A DNA stretch of 64,000 bases. Source: Pseudoalteromonas spongiae UST010723-006 (GTDB lineage Bacteria; Pseudomonadota; Gammaproteobacteria; Enterobacterales; Alteromonadaceae). Position 1 is the stretch's first letter, and every line of letters starts with the position of its first letter. This document shows positions 1 to 13,400 of this stretch, in pieces. Under the pieces are notes generated by a model. It searched no databases. It worked only from the letters and a program-made list of their open reading frames with translations, and was not told the DNA's origin. The translations under genes were made by a program, and so were the position numbers. The DNA lies in NCBI RefSeq assembly GCF_000238255.3, contig NZ_CP011040.1:310001-374000 (forward strand), written 5' to 3'.

Positions 1-205
1 AAAACACCGCGAAAATGGTTTTGTATTTGAGGGCAATACCATTAGTGAGCAGGTGCACTCGCTGCAAAGCGTATTTAACGAGGCGCTAAACTGTTACATG
101 AACGACACCACACAGTGGCAAACTCTGGTGCACACCGCTAAAGCCAGCCGCTTTAGTTGGCAAAACAGTATCGAGCAGTATTTAACTAAACTGTATAACA
201 ACTAA
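1..205 (+). CDS. Probable glycogen/starch synthase, C-terminal end (5' truncated by window edge)
   Basis: Reading from base 2, an open frame runs into the window and ends at TAA 203-205, giving 67 residues. The tail holds a GFVFEG stretch, then F-S-W followed by a Y...LY ending. This pattern is typical of the C-terminus of GT5 glycogen synthases (GlgA), which extend alpha-1,4-glucan from ADP-glucose in the cytoplasm. The assignment rests only on this short tail, so another GT-B glycosyltransferase is possible. An intrinsic terminator follows about 50 bp downstream, so this gene closes its own transcription unit. Confidence 0.55.
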   Translation, partial: KHRENGFVFEGNTISEQVHSLQSVFNEALNCYMNDTTQWQTLVHTAKASRFSWQNSIEQYLTKLYNN

Positions 206-255
206 TTTTATAAATAACAGTTAGTTGCATTGTTTAAATTAAATACCAATGTTAG

Positions 256-285
256 GGTGACTAAATAATACTAGTCACCTTTTTT
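256..285 (+). terminator. Rho-independent terminator
   Basis: GGTGACTA (256-263) pairs perfectly with TAGTCACC (272-279) across an 8-nt loop and is followed directly by six T. It ends the upstream glycogen-synthase-like unit. It lies only 4 bp before the start of the deacetylase gene, which leaves no room for a Shine-Dalgarno sequence there. Confidence 0.85.
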
Positions 286-289
286 ATAT

Positions 290-1225
290 ATGAAACTTTT
301 TTTATTAATCACATCTATTGTTGTTACTTTGTTATTTTCAAACACCATAAGCGCAAAGCAAATAGCCTTTACATTTGATGACGCACCGAGGCAAGCAACT
401 GGCTATTTTGATGGGCCAACGCGCGCGAAAACACTGATTAAAGAGCTAAACGATCATGGCATTAAACAAGCGGCATTTTTTGCAACCACACGCCATTTAA
501 ATGAAGAAGGCAAAGCGCGATTAAAAGCGTATGCTAATGCTGGGCATATCATTGCCAATCACACCCATACCCATCCAGATATCAACAAAACCAGTTTAGA
601 AGATTATTTGCAGGAAATTACAACCGCTCATAATCAAATTAAAGACTACCCAAACTTTAAACCTTGGTTTCGCTTCCCTTACTTGCGAGAAGGCGACACT
701 CAACAAAAGCGTGACGGCGTGCGTGCTCATTTAGCTAAAAATGGCTACCGCAATGCATATATCACACTTAATAATTACGACTGGTACATTGAAAACTTAT
801 TTCAAGATGCACTAAAAAATGGCAAAGAAGTCGACTTTGATAAACTAAAAGAATTTTACATCGATGTAATTATACAAGGCGCACAATACTACGATGAATT
901 GGCAATAAAATATCTTGGCCACTCGCCCAAACACGTTATTTTGTTGCATGAAATGGATATTACCGCGCTGTTTGTTGGCGATTTAGCCGATGCTTTTCGC
1001 GAAAACGGGTGGCAAGTCATCTCGCCAGAAAAAGCCTACCAAGACCCAATTGCCAGCTACCAAACTGAGCGCATTATGAAATATAACCCCGGGCGCATTG
1101 GCGAAATTGCAAAAGACAAAGGGCAAACTAAACAGCTCTGGCATAACACCTTAGATGAAGCGTATGTAAAAGCACGCTTTGACAAGGAAGTGGTGAAAAA
1201 TTGGCTGTCAGCAACAAATGGGTAA
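290..1225 (+). CDS. Secreted polysaccharide deacetylase (NodB homology domain)
   Basis: 311 residues. A Sec signal peptide covers about residues 1-22 and is followed at once by the NodB fold. Motif 1 is TFDD (D30-D31: catalytic base and metal ligand), motif 2 is H-T-H-T-H (H91, H95 as metal ligands), motif 3 is RFPY (R128-Y131), and the late catalytic His motif is LLHEMD (H220). The full set of carbohydrate esterase family 4 motifs predicts a metal-dependent hydrolase removing N- or O-acetyl groups from a polysaccharide such as chitin, peptidoglycan or exopolysaccharide, in the periplasm or outside the cell. The substrate cannot be told from sequence. The start at 290 is chosen because it gives an intact signal peptide, although no Shine-Dalgarno is visible and a terminator hairpin ends 4 bp upstream. 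It appears to be a single-gene unit unrelated to the giant locus downstream. Confidence 0.9.
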   Translation: MKLFLLITSIVVTLLFSNTISAKQIAFTFDDAPRQATGYFDGPTRAKTLIKELNDHGIKQAAFFATTRHLNEEGKARLKAYANAGHIIANHTHTHPDINKTSLEDYLQEITTAHNQIKDYPNFKPWFRFPYLREGDTQQKRDGVRAHLAKNGYRNAYITLNNYDWYIENLFQDALKNGKEVDFDKLKEFYIDVIIQGAQYYDELAIKYLGHSPKHVILLHEMDITALFVGDLADAFRENGWQVISPEKAYQDPIASYQTERIMKYNPGRIGEIAKDKGQTKQLWHNTLDEAYVKARFDKEVVKNWLSATNG

Positions 1226-1398
1226 ATTTACGCCGAGTAATACTATTAAATATATTTTGTGTTTCACACACTCTAATTTACAAGTGGGTAAAAATAGCAC
1301 GTACTACCTTTTTACAAGCCAAAAAAAGCGTGCATATGCCGAACTTAGTAGACCTCTGATCTCAAAATCTTATCTTCCTGTAAATAAAAGAAAAAAAT

Positions 1399-1428
1399 TT
1401 GCCTGAATCGTAATTAATCTTTTATAAT
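1399..1428 (+). promoter_or_regulatory. Sigma-70-like promoter of the giant operon
   Basis: TTGCCT (1399-1404) and a consensus TATAAT (1423-1428) are separated by 18 bp. The predicted start near 1435 gives a leader of about 50 nt, with an AGGGAAG ribosome site (1471-1477) before ATG 1485. This is the only convincing promoter I see before the 54-kb run of closely packed genes. The rest of the 259-bp gap (1226-1484) is AT-rich and shows no gene I trust. Confidence 0.65.
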
Positions 1429-1484
1429 GCCGGCTGCGATTTTTTACGCGTAAAGATATTTACTTTATTCAGGGAAGAACTTAG

Positions 1485-4400
1485 ATGTCGTTTGTAAAAG
1501 GATTAGTTGCCTTTTTTGCAGTTATTTTGCCGTCTGTAGCTGTTGGGTCAAATGCATATAATATCAGTACGACAGGACGCTTCGATGTATCTACATCGAA
1601 TAGTTTTGTGTTTTCTGCATCTGATTGTAGCCGCATTGTTAGTGTGCAATATACTAACTCTGAAGGGGAATTAACTGATTCACAGTTAACTGACCAATGT
1701 GAATATTCGTTTAGTCTCGCTGAGGGCAATCAACCAGCGATAACTATAACCTATATTGATGGCACAACCGACACTTATAGTGAGTCATTCTCGCAAGACA
1801 CTATTTCCCCTGAGATCTATTTTGAAAGTGTCAACATCATTGAAGAAAATGAGCAGCAATCGCTAGTAGTAACCTATCAAGCTACAGATAATGCGGATAT
1901 CTCAAAAGTAGGGATTGATTTAAAGGGTATAACAGCATCAGCATTAAGAGGTGCAGGTGGTGTAGTTGACAATGCTTTAACTAGCGCTTTTGCAAATTCT
2001 GCAGGTTACCAAATCATAATTCCGAAGACCAATGCTCAAACCAGCTTTTCGTTAAAAATTCCTTTCGACAGAAAACTGTCAGCCCAACAAATTTACGCAG
2101 ATGGTTTATTGCTTCTGAATGCATATGTAATAGACGCATACGGCAACAAAGCTGTTACGTCTAGTATCGAAAAAACGGGAGGAACATTAGAAGAAAAAGT
2201 GCTTGGCTGGCGCGTATTTCCTGAACGAGTTTCGATTAATGACCCGTTTCAATCTGTGACTTTATTGCCTTACATTAATTTTGAATTCCGTGGCGAAACG
2301 GTTAGCGCAGGAGAAGGGCTGGGTGTAACTTACACATCCTCTGATCCAGAGCATGTTAAGGTGAGTAGCGATGGAACGGTATATGTTTCACCAGATGCTG
2401 ATAGTAAAAATGCCACAATAACTGTTAATTACCCAAGTTTAAATAGTATTGATGTTCCGATAGAAGTAAATTTTTCAAAGAAATTGAAAGGTCTTTCATT
2501 TGGTAGCGAGACGTTAACAATTCCGTCTTTAAATAAAGCAATTACACTTCCTCCAATTGAAGCTATATATGAGAATGGCGATAAATTCCGAGTGTCTCAA
2601 CAGTATGCAGTCGATATAGAAATCCCTGAATTTGCGAGCAATTACTTAAAAATAGAAAATAATGAAATTACTTCGCTTTTACCAATCTCATCGACAACGC
2701 CAGTATTATTAACATTTTATTTAGCGAACGACCCGACAATAAAGGGGGAAGTCGCGGTTTCAGCAATAGATGCTTTGCCGAATGTTGACCTAACTACACC
2801 GATTGAAATTGTTAAAGGGAAACAAGCAACATTAGTCGCCAAACCAGTAGACGACGTATCAGTATTCAAAGTAGATTTTCTAGTTGAAGGCAAACTGGCT
2901 GCAACAGTTACTTCGCCGCCATATGAATTTTTAATTAATATATCTGAATTCCAAACCGCGCCGAACGTAAAAGTACAAGCGAGAGTAACCGATAGCGCGG
3001 GTCAAACTGGTTACTCGGCTCAAAAGTCAATTATGGTAATTGATGAAGACTCGATAGTTATTCCAGATATGACATTTGAAAAGCCAATCCAAAATCAACG
3101 GGTTGTTGCAGGAACTAGAGTTGACTTTAAACTTAGTCATAACCTTGGTGAAGCGAAAAAAAGTTTTGAAAAAACAACTGGGATTGAGCGCGTAAATTTT
3201 TATGTAGATGGAAAGAATGTAGGTACAGCAAGTTTCCCAGGCTTTGAAGTACGAAAGATTAAGACTCCGTTAGGAGAAGAAAAAGATTACCTGTTTGAAA
3301 CTTGGTCACTAAAATACAATACACAAAATACGACAATTAAACAGAAATCAGTCCCTGTGTATGCTGAGTTTGTGCAAGGGATTAAAACACAAGCAACACC
3401 TTCACGGTTTTTAAATTTAATACGAAATACAGCTGCATCATTAAATTTGCAGCACCCTCAGCATGAAACAGATGTTATTGCGGGTGGCACGACAACGGCT
3501 GTACTTCAAATTATGGACGATACTTTATTCTTAGGTACTGACGTTGAAATACTGCTAAATGGTCGCGTCGTAGATAGTCATACGATATTTGATAATGATT
3601 ATGAAGAAAAAAATGAACTGAGTAAGCCAACAGCTATTTTAAAACGTGAAATAGATATCGACCCAGAGCTGCTAGGTGATATTGCTAATATTCAAGTAAA
3701 AGTTACTGATTTTCATGGTGAAATCACTCAAAGTGAGGTAATTCGCACTAATGTAAAATCTGACCAAGGGCCTAGTGTTTCGCTTTCAAACCCTGTCGAA
3801 GGAGATTACTGGATTGCTGGTTTACCAGTAGAGTTAAGAGCTGCAGCGAGCGATGATGAAGCTGTTAAAATGGTTGAATTTTACGTTAATGACCAGTTAA
3901 TTGGCAGCGATACTAATGCGCCTTATAGCGCAGTTTTTGATGTACCAGTGCAAAACAAAGAAGTTCAAAACTTCTCAGTTTATGCGAAAGCAATCGATAG
4001 CAAACATCAAAGCAGTAATAGCCAAGTAATCAACGTTGCAGTAGGTGTGGATAATGAAAAGCCCGTTGTTCAGTTCGTCTCGCCTAGCATCAATGGTATT
4101 TTAGCAGATTCAAGTGTCGCAAAAATCGTCACTGGCACTGAGCATTTGATAAAAGTAACTGGTTACGACAATGTAGGGGTATCAGGGTTTAAAATTAATG
4201 GTGTAAAAAAGCAAGGAAGTAAGCTTAAAGTAACGGGGGTTACAACCGATTCAATTACTGACAGTGATATTCCAATTCAGCGTTTACCTGGTGAAGCAAA
4301 TTCCTTCTCAATTGCAGGCTTAGCATCATTCCCAATTTTTGATGAATCAAAACAAGTAGAGCAACAGCCATATACATTAAATGGTTACGTTACTGATGAA

Positions 4401-7400
4401 GCGGGAAACCAAACAAGTATTTCCCTTACGGTCGCCGTGATTAACGACCAAAGACCTAGTATATATGAAGTTGAATTAGATCAGTTAGATTATACAAGTA
4501 ATAGTGAGCTTACATTGAATGTTATCGCTAAAGATGACGTAGGCGTGAAAAACGTTCAAGTTAGTTTAATTGATGAAAAGCATAACGTTCTGATTAGTCG
4601 AAAATTATCGGATCAAAGAGCCGTGACACCTAATACCAGTGTTCAAGGTACGTTTTCGATTGACCTAGCAACTTTGTCTTTAGCAAATGAGATGCAATCG
4701 ATAAACCTAAAAGTGATTGCAACCGATACGATGGGACAAGAGTCGGATGTGTACAGTAACTTGCTTAGTATTACACGTGATAGCGAAGGACCAGTCATAA
4801 ACCTAGTTAATCCGCTTGCTTCAGAGGCATTACTTGTAGATAAGCGTGTAGTGTTCACATTTACAGCATTTGATAAAGCGCCCGTGGAATCAGTGACAGC
4901 TTACATTGATGGTGATAAAGCGGCTGAGTACGACGCCAAGGCGGCTCGGCAAGTCATGAGTTTGTACCATACACCTAAACAGACCTCGCCGGTCAAGCTA
5001 GAAATTTCAGCGGTTGATAAATTTGGGAATGTAAATAATGTTGTTTGGGATTTTAACGTTTATGAAGACCCGATTCCAAATTTAGTAATTGAGCATCCTG
5101 TCACTGGTAGCAGTTATATTGAAGGTGAATTAGTTGAGGTACTGGCGTACATAACAGATAACAGCACGTTCAGCGCGAAATGGCAACTTTTTGAGAATGG
5201 GAAAGAAGTCGACAATGGTACTATGCGATCGGATCTTGGCTCTGCGCAATATTTAGCTTCTTTCAACATGCCTAATGTGTCTGAAGAGGAGCTTAAACTA
5301 GTTGTTTCCGTTAATGATGGTGTTCAGATTGTTACCGAAGAAATAAAACTGCGAGTAATACAAGACAGTAATGCTCCAATTGTGAGTGTAGTAAAACCAA
5401 ATGTCGCGTTTAGCTTGGAAACAGGTCAATCTTTTGAGGTGTCAGCTGTTGTTACTGATGATATTCACATTGATGACGTCACGCCTGTTTTTATCGATAG
5501 TCAAGGTAAAAAGCATACATTGGAATGGTTTTCATTTGTTCGTAAAGATTCAATAGAACGTATCGAAATTGAAAACCCGATCACCATAGGCACTAGTATT
5601 GTTCATGAGCAAGTAAAAGCTGAAGTGAATGGTATCGTGTTTGTTCCGGGCAGCTTTTGGGGACTTGAGGCAGTTGACTATGATTTTACTCTGCATGCAG
5701 TTGATGGTGGTGCAAATCAAGGAAGTAGCGACAATGTAAAAGTGACGTTATTGCCTGATACACAAGGGCCTAACATAAATGTAATTTCACCTTTACCAAC
5801 CGTAATTCAGAATGAGTTAGTAACGTTACACATCGACGTTGAGGATGCTTCAGGTTTGTCAACTATTGAGGTAAAACTCCAAGATGAAATTTTACATCAA
5901 TCGCAACAGATAGATGACACATTTACATCAAAAGACCTTGGAATCTACGTTGATTTTAGTCAATTCAACCCAATCCCTAGCGAAGGTAAGGAAGTTGAAC
6001 TTTCAATAGTTGCAAATGATAGGTTGAACAATCAATCACAAGTCAAACAAACAATTAAGATTGAACAAGATAAGCCTGCAAAACTAGTGCTCGATGCTGC
6101 ATCACCACAGCCAATGCTTATAGGTGAACATGTATTTGTTAACGCATTAATAAGTGATGATTACGCACCTAAATCTAAGCCTGTGGTTGCTGGTTTGGTA
6201 CTAATGTCGGATGACCTCGTTGATTCAGTAAAACTCTCTTACCAAGTTGAAAAACAAAACGAGATAGCCAGTGGTTTAACTTATGAAATGGATATGCTAA
6301 CTGATAGCGGTGAATTTAGCGTATTTGTTGGTGATAAGCCGTGGTTGGAATTTGAAGGGAACAAGTTAAAAGCACTTTCTAATGAATTAGAGAGTAATGC
6401 AAAGTTGGTATTTAAAACGAATCTTTCAGGTGAGTTTAAAGTAAAAGTATCACCAAAACGTGCAGATGCGTGTATGGCGATTGACCAAGCTCAAGTGTAT
6501 GCTTTTAATGAAGAAATAAACTTATTGGATTTAGAAGCTGACAGTCTAGATTTTGAAATTATAAGTGAAGTAAATGAATTTGCTTATTTCAATAAGTTGT
6601 CAATTACAAAACCAGCTCACAATCGCTATCCGTTACCAAACAATCCAGTTCGATTAACAGACTCTAACTACCAAAGTAGCCTTATCTTTAATACCGAACA
6701 AGGTCGCTCTTGGGTTGCATTTAGCCCTAGCTATGCATTTGGCAATGATAAAAAAGCACTGAATAGTGCAATTAATTTATTGGTTTTACCACCTTATGCA
6801 CATAGACAAGATATTGCGGTCTTTGGTGTCGGTTTAGATTATTTGAGGCAAGACAACGCTTTCCACTCAATGCCTCAGATTGGCACAATGTTGATAACTG
6901 AAAGCACAACTTCATTGACTTCTGAACAGATGTCACCAACACAGTTAAACGGACTTAAGGCAGGCGAAAAGTTTGATTGGAATATTAGCTTTGCAGATGA
7001 TGCGAAAAGGCTGCAAAAAATTGAATTCTTTATCAATGATCAGGTCGTAGCGTCAAAATACCCTGAACTATTTAGTGAAGACTTTACTTTATTGGGTAAT
7101 GTGCCAACGAGCTCAAAAGTTAACGATGATATTTTACTCTCCGTAAACCTCACAGACTCTGAAGGAGTTGTTTCGAGTATTTCGCAGTATTACCCAGTTA
7201 TAAAAAATAATTTACCTGAAATCGATTTGATTAAGTTTGGCGCGCACAACATTATTACTGATAAAAGTCGATTAAATTACGGTGAGTTTTGGGTAAGAAA
7301 TGGGGCTAGTTTTAACTATGATTTGACGCTTCTTGATGATACAGGCTTGTCAAGATTGCAAGTTGAACGATTATTACCTAATGGAAGCACAGAGTTAGTC

Positions 7401-10400
7401 TTTGAAAAAGACTATGCAACAGCCTGTGATCAAAGCAATACAGTCAAAGAAAATGTTAGTGTTGATTTAGTATTTAATCATGAACAAACCCAACAATATC
7501 GAACAACGGTTTTTGATGTATTAAATCAAAAAGCTGTCATTGAATTTTTTGTTCATCCTTTGGGGAATGTAAAGCCGGGAATTCGTATTGTTTCACCTGC
7601 ACCTTCACAATCTATTGTAACTGGTGCATTCAATCTGCGAGCGCGCGTGATTGTAACAGATGATCGAAAGATTGAAGATTCAAATATTGTTACCAAATTT
7701 AATGGGGTAAAAATTAATTACCTCAATGGTGATACTGATAAAACACTTAGCTCTGTAGATAAACTGAAGCTTGCTGAAATTTATGATGAATATGAAAAGT
7801 TATACGGCGAAGAAATCGCAAAAATATATGCAAGCGAAGATAGTGAATACCTTGAAGTATTCGATTTCTATTACAAGTTGCCTGAGCAAGTAACTAAAGA
7901 CCAGCAAACTATTGCGCTGTCATCTGTTGTTACCGATTTAGATAATGACTTCAACAAAGATGAAGTTGTATTGAATGTTGTACCAGATAACATCGAACCA
8001 TCTGCAGCAATTTTGTATCCTAAAGTAGAATTTGGTGTTGTTGAAGCAAGTAGCGTAAAAACACAATTTACCGGTTATGATAACGTCAAAGTTAGTGAAT
8101 TTGAGCTATTTAAAAGGTTAACAGCAGTTAAGAATGGACAAGAGATAGCCGAGTTATCATATGATGCACCTATCCGAACAATTTCCAATATTCCGGCTAA
8201 AGATCACAATGTAATTACTACCAATGATATAGACACACCTGTTTATGATCATATTTTTCAAATTGATACACTTGCGAACATACAATCTCAATTTCCAACT
8301 ATATCTGACTTTACAGATGTTACCTTCTTTGTGTGGCTAAAACTTAGAGCTGTAGATGCAAATGGCAATGAATATGAAGTTGAAAATGCATTTAAAGTGA
8401 ATATCGATCAGCGACCCGTTGTTGATATTGTATCACCTAATTTGCAGTCAAAAATCGTTGAAGGAGCACCAGTTTCGGTTAACATTCACGCGCAAGATGA
8501 TGTAAAAATTGAATATGTAAGGGCATCCGTATTTAACAAAGACAAATTAATTGAATCACGACGTTTTGAAAAAGGACCGTATACATTTTCATTTTATGCA
8601 CCTACACAAGCCGAGCTGAACAATGACACGATTCGAATTGATGTTGAGGCATTAGATTCATACGGCCAAAAATATAATGATGTTGATAATCATCTTGCTA
8701 AAGAGTCAATCACATTACCAATCGTGGCAGACCAAGCGCCTGTAGCAGAAATAGCATTTCCACAAAATAATGCAAATTACATTGAAGGACAAACTGTCCT
8801 GACTCAAGTTGTTGCGTCAGATGATGTTGGTATTGACAATGTATCACTACAGGTAAAAGGTTTAGTCGGTGGTGATTTAACATTATCAGATGGTAAATAC
8901 CCATACGAATTTGTTTTTAAAATCCCGTTTGGTCAAACTGGTAAAGACATCGAGTTGCTAGCGACAGTTACGGAGCATAGAAAGGAAAATGCACGTACTA
9001 GTTTTAGCAACAAAACTAAATTACATGTCAGCAAAGATACTACAGCTCCTATTATTTCGATTATTAATCCGCAGCAGGGTGTTACTGTTACAGAGCAAGG
9101 CAGATTAAAATATGCCGTAGATGCAACTGATAATGTTGAAGTGTCGAGTGTTAATACACAGTTAGTATATGATTTCAATAACGATGGAGTCATTGCAAAC
9201 AGCGATATAATAAGCCAAAACTTCTCACTGATACCGCCTTATAATGGCGAATTTGTGCTTCCGAAGTTACAACAATTAAATCAACATGAAAGTGAAGCTG
9301 CCCAGCTTCAAGTGCGCGTCATTGCTTCTGATGGTGCTGGAAATACTGCAGCAGAAAGCACGGGTATTCTTTTACGCGCAAATTCATCTCCTGATATCAA
9401 TAACATTATTTTACTCGATACTCGCGGCATCGCTCTAGATAATCAACAATCAGTCACGGTTGGTCGAGACTTTATAGCAAATGTTCACGCTTCAGATTTA
9501 GAGTCGGGTGTTGAATCAGTTACTTTGTATCGTTCGGTGAATAATGACACGATCGAATCATTCGAGGAAGTTGGGTTATCGGGTACTGCCCCCTTTACAT
9601 TTGAGCAGTCAAGTCGCGACTTGAGCGTAGGAGATACTATTTACTTCCGTGCAAAAGCGATTGATACGTATGGCAAAGAAAGTGATTTTAGCTCGGCGTT
9701 TGCATTTACTGTTATGGCAGATCAACCGCCAGAAGTATATATCGTTCAACCTAGTCAGCAACAAAGCTATGCAATTTCAGGCGAACCAATTGATGTATTT
9801 GTGCGCGTAAAAGATGATCTTGGTGTTTTTGGTATTGATCGCGTAAGGTTCTTAATGAACGATAAACCAGCCGCAGTGATTTACCAACCTGAGCCAAATT
9901 CAAATATATTTAAAGCACGTTTATACCCACCTGTTGATGCAAAAGGTATTAATATACAGGCGGTTGCATTTGATAAATTAGATCAGCAAGGCCTTTCAGA
10001 AGTCATTAAAGTAGGGATTTTAGATGATACAGTTGAGCCGGAGGTTGTTAATCTGGCGCCACTCGATGGTGAGATTCTTGATACCGAAAACGCGACTATT
10101 AGTTTTGTGACTTTTAAAGACTATGGCAGCAGCCGTGAGCGATTAGTAAAACAAACATGGTTAAGAGAGTATCAAAATGATGACAACCAATGGATAACAC
10201 TATACCAGGTTGAGCGTGAACTGATTCGAGATGACCAAACGCTTGCCGATCTTGGTTACCAAGTAAGTGAACCTAAACATAATCAGTTTGTTTATTGGAC
10301 TGAATTCAGTGACGGTAATATTTTAACATCTCAAAACTTAAAGAATGAACGTGTTAGGGTTGTAACCAGTATTATTACAGGTCAGCACACAGTAGCACAG

Positions 10401-13400
10401 GAGACAACGCATTTAGTTGCTCATCCAATTAGTGAAAAAGTCTACTTTAGCCCAAAAAGCACAGCTAATGCTCTAGCTAAAACTGTACATTACAACGCAC
10501 TTGCACAATATAGACAAGATGGTGCAAAGCAAAGTCTAGTGGGTGCTTGGTCGACGGTATCACCAGTGGTGAATTTACCAATATTTGCTCCATACATGCA
10601 CGCCGAATCTCCAGAAATAAAAAATGAAACGGGACTTTTCCTCGCTGATTATATTAATTGGAATGAAGCCCCCGAAAATGGCGAACGATTTGTTTATTCG
10701 CCGCTGATCAATGCTAATGTTGAAATATTAACAGGCACAATTTCAAGTCTAGCCGCAGCAGATGGTCTGATTGCGGCTAGTAAAGTCGGAGTTGGATGTG
10801 TATCGGATTGTGAAGGTAATAGGTTTACTAGCGCATTAATTTCTGAACGCTCGTCAGATTCTCATATTCAAGACCATTACTCTGCGTTTGGTGAATTATT
10901 ACTGTTTACTAAGAAAAATGGTGATAATCAATTTGGAGTACCTTACCTATTATCGGGCAATGCGGATTTACCTTACAAAGACGCAAATGCTGTTGCAGTT
11001 TCAGGCAACTTGGCTTTTATTGCAAATGGCTTAGGTGGTGTCCAAGTATTCAATATTACGGATATAGAAAACCCGTACAGAGTCGATTTTATAAAGCCAG
11101 ACGGATATGTTTCAGATGTAACTATCTATCAGAATTATGCTGTAATCGCCGCAGGGTACCAAGGTATTGTGATCGTTGACATTACACGCCCAGATTTACC
11201 TATTGTATCTACCTTAGACACTGCAGGTTCCGCTACAGGCCTCAGTATTGAGGGGAGCGTTTTATATGTTGCAGATTCGGGTTCCTGGCAGGGGGCTGGG
11301 GCACTTCATATGGTATCGCTTGAAGATCCAAAAAACCCTCAGTTTATCGCGTCGCACGCAATCGAAGCAGCACAAGAGAACTTAACTTCTGCAGGGGCGT
11401 TTAATGTTGCTGTTTCAGGAAATAAAGCCTATGTATCTACTTTCTACCTAGACCAAGAACATGTACCGGTTAAAACTATTATTGAAATTGTTGACTTGAA
11501 TCGTCTTTTAGCGATGAGAAGTGATTCAATGCAGCCTGTGTTGATTAATAAAGAGGCACAAAGTACAGGTTTTGCTGCAACTGATATAAAGCTTGTTGAC
11601 AACAAAATGCTTGTTGCCGCCGGTAAAAAAGGCTTCAATCGAATTAGTTTCCCATCTCTCACTGTGATTGAACATGAACCGAAATCCGGCTCTATTTATA
11701 ATCCTCGAGAAGGTCTTACAGGGCATATCCGATTATCTACGGCATTAATGTCGCAAACTGACCTTGGTAGTTTCTTAGAAGTACGAGAGGGCCACCCGAC
11801 ACTTGGCGTTGATTTAACAAGTCAGTTTGAACTCTCATTTAAACAATTGGACGAAGCAACGGATTACACAACAGTTACATTTAGCAGTAAGGACGGTGTG
11901 TTATTAAATCCAAACACTCGCTTCTATGTAACGCTCAAAGCGGGCTTGCAAGCGGTAACTGGCTTCGAGTTGAGTAGTGATTATGTTTTTGACTTTTTTA
12001 CTGGAAATAGTAGCAATGGAGATAAGCCTGAATTATTGTCGTTAACACCATCTTGGGGTCACACTTCTGGCGGTGATTCGCTCACCATGATCATCAAAAA
12101 TGTAACTGATTCGGTTAAGGTGAAATTAGGCGGAATAGAACATAAAGTGGTTTCATTTGATCGCTTAGGTGATGAACAAGTTAAATTACAAATAACTACG
12201 TTACCAAATGTATCTGGACCTGCAGCGATCGAGCTCGAAGATCAAGGTATAAAAACAGTGTATCCAGGTGCTTTTACGTATACTGATAAAATTGCAATAT
12301 CCTTCGTTAGCCCAGCTACTATTAAAGCAAGTCAACGAGGTGAGGGTGACCAAGTAAAAGTTATCGGTTATGGTTTTAGCCCAGATATGACGCTGACATT
12401 TATCCGTCACGACGATCCCGATATACAGAAATCGATTAAGATTGACGGTAATTATGCAACCATCGAAAGCGCAACGAAACTAAGTGTAATTGTTCCAAAC
12501 TTTGGTGAATCTTTCCGTGGTTTTGTTGACCTAAAAGTTACAAACTCCCAAGGAAAAACGGCGTATTTAGCAAAAGCATTATTCTATGGCGATTTATCTG
12601 AGACTCGTTCTTTAATTACGTCACCGGTGTTTTCACTAGACGACATTAAAAAGTACAACGGAGATAGTGATAAACCAATTGATGCGCTCAAGCTACCACC
12701 AGGCAAAATTAAGGGCGTAGGATTTGATGAGGCTCAGAATCTTATTTATGTTTTGGGTGATGGAATAAATCCACAATACAGCTTAAAGCCATCAGAAGTA
12801 GTCGATGAATCTTATGTTAGCAACTACTATGCGCCGAGTTGGTTATCTTTAGTTAAGTATGACGAAGCAAAAATAGATGATGCGGCGCCGATGCATGGTT
12901 TGGGCTATTATGATTTGCCGCAAACGCTTAATGCTGAAATGCTCCAAGTTACGAACTCATATGTTTATGCTGTTGCAAGAGCGGAAGATTATCCATTTAT
13001 TGATCTAGAGTATGAAAACGGTACTTATTTGCTGGCTTTCGATAAGGCGAATTTTGCATCAGATGATAGCGTTGATCGTGGCATCGTTGGCAACATTAAG
13101 TTACCAATAGATATTAAACAAGAAATTAAACAGTTCTTAGTAATTGACCAACTGTTACTTGTGGTGACAGACAGTACCATTGTTTTTGTCAATATTTCGA
13201 GAGCCGATGAACCATTTGTCAGTCGAGTTTTTGAAGGGCCAAAACCTATAAAGCATGTTGAACCAATTGGCACTCAACTAGCAATTTCAATAGCAGAAAA
13301 CCCAATCACAACTTACTACCTTGATATTATGGGACCGAGTAGTGCTTTAGCTGATTCTGTTAATTTCCGTGGATTATTTGAAAAAACCCCACTATCGAGC

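Noticed and set aside
1288..1315. GTAAAAA/TTTTTAC inverted repeat as a terminator of the deacetylase gene
   Set aside because: The stem is almost all A/T and would be too weak; chance pairing in AT-rich DNA is likely.
1218..1406. 62-residue frame overlapping the end of the deacetylase gene
   Set aside because: No ribosome site or recognisable motif; its composition is unlike a protein, and its end runs into the promoter of the giant gene.
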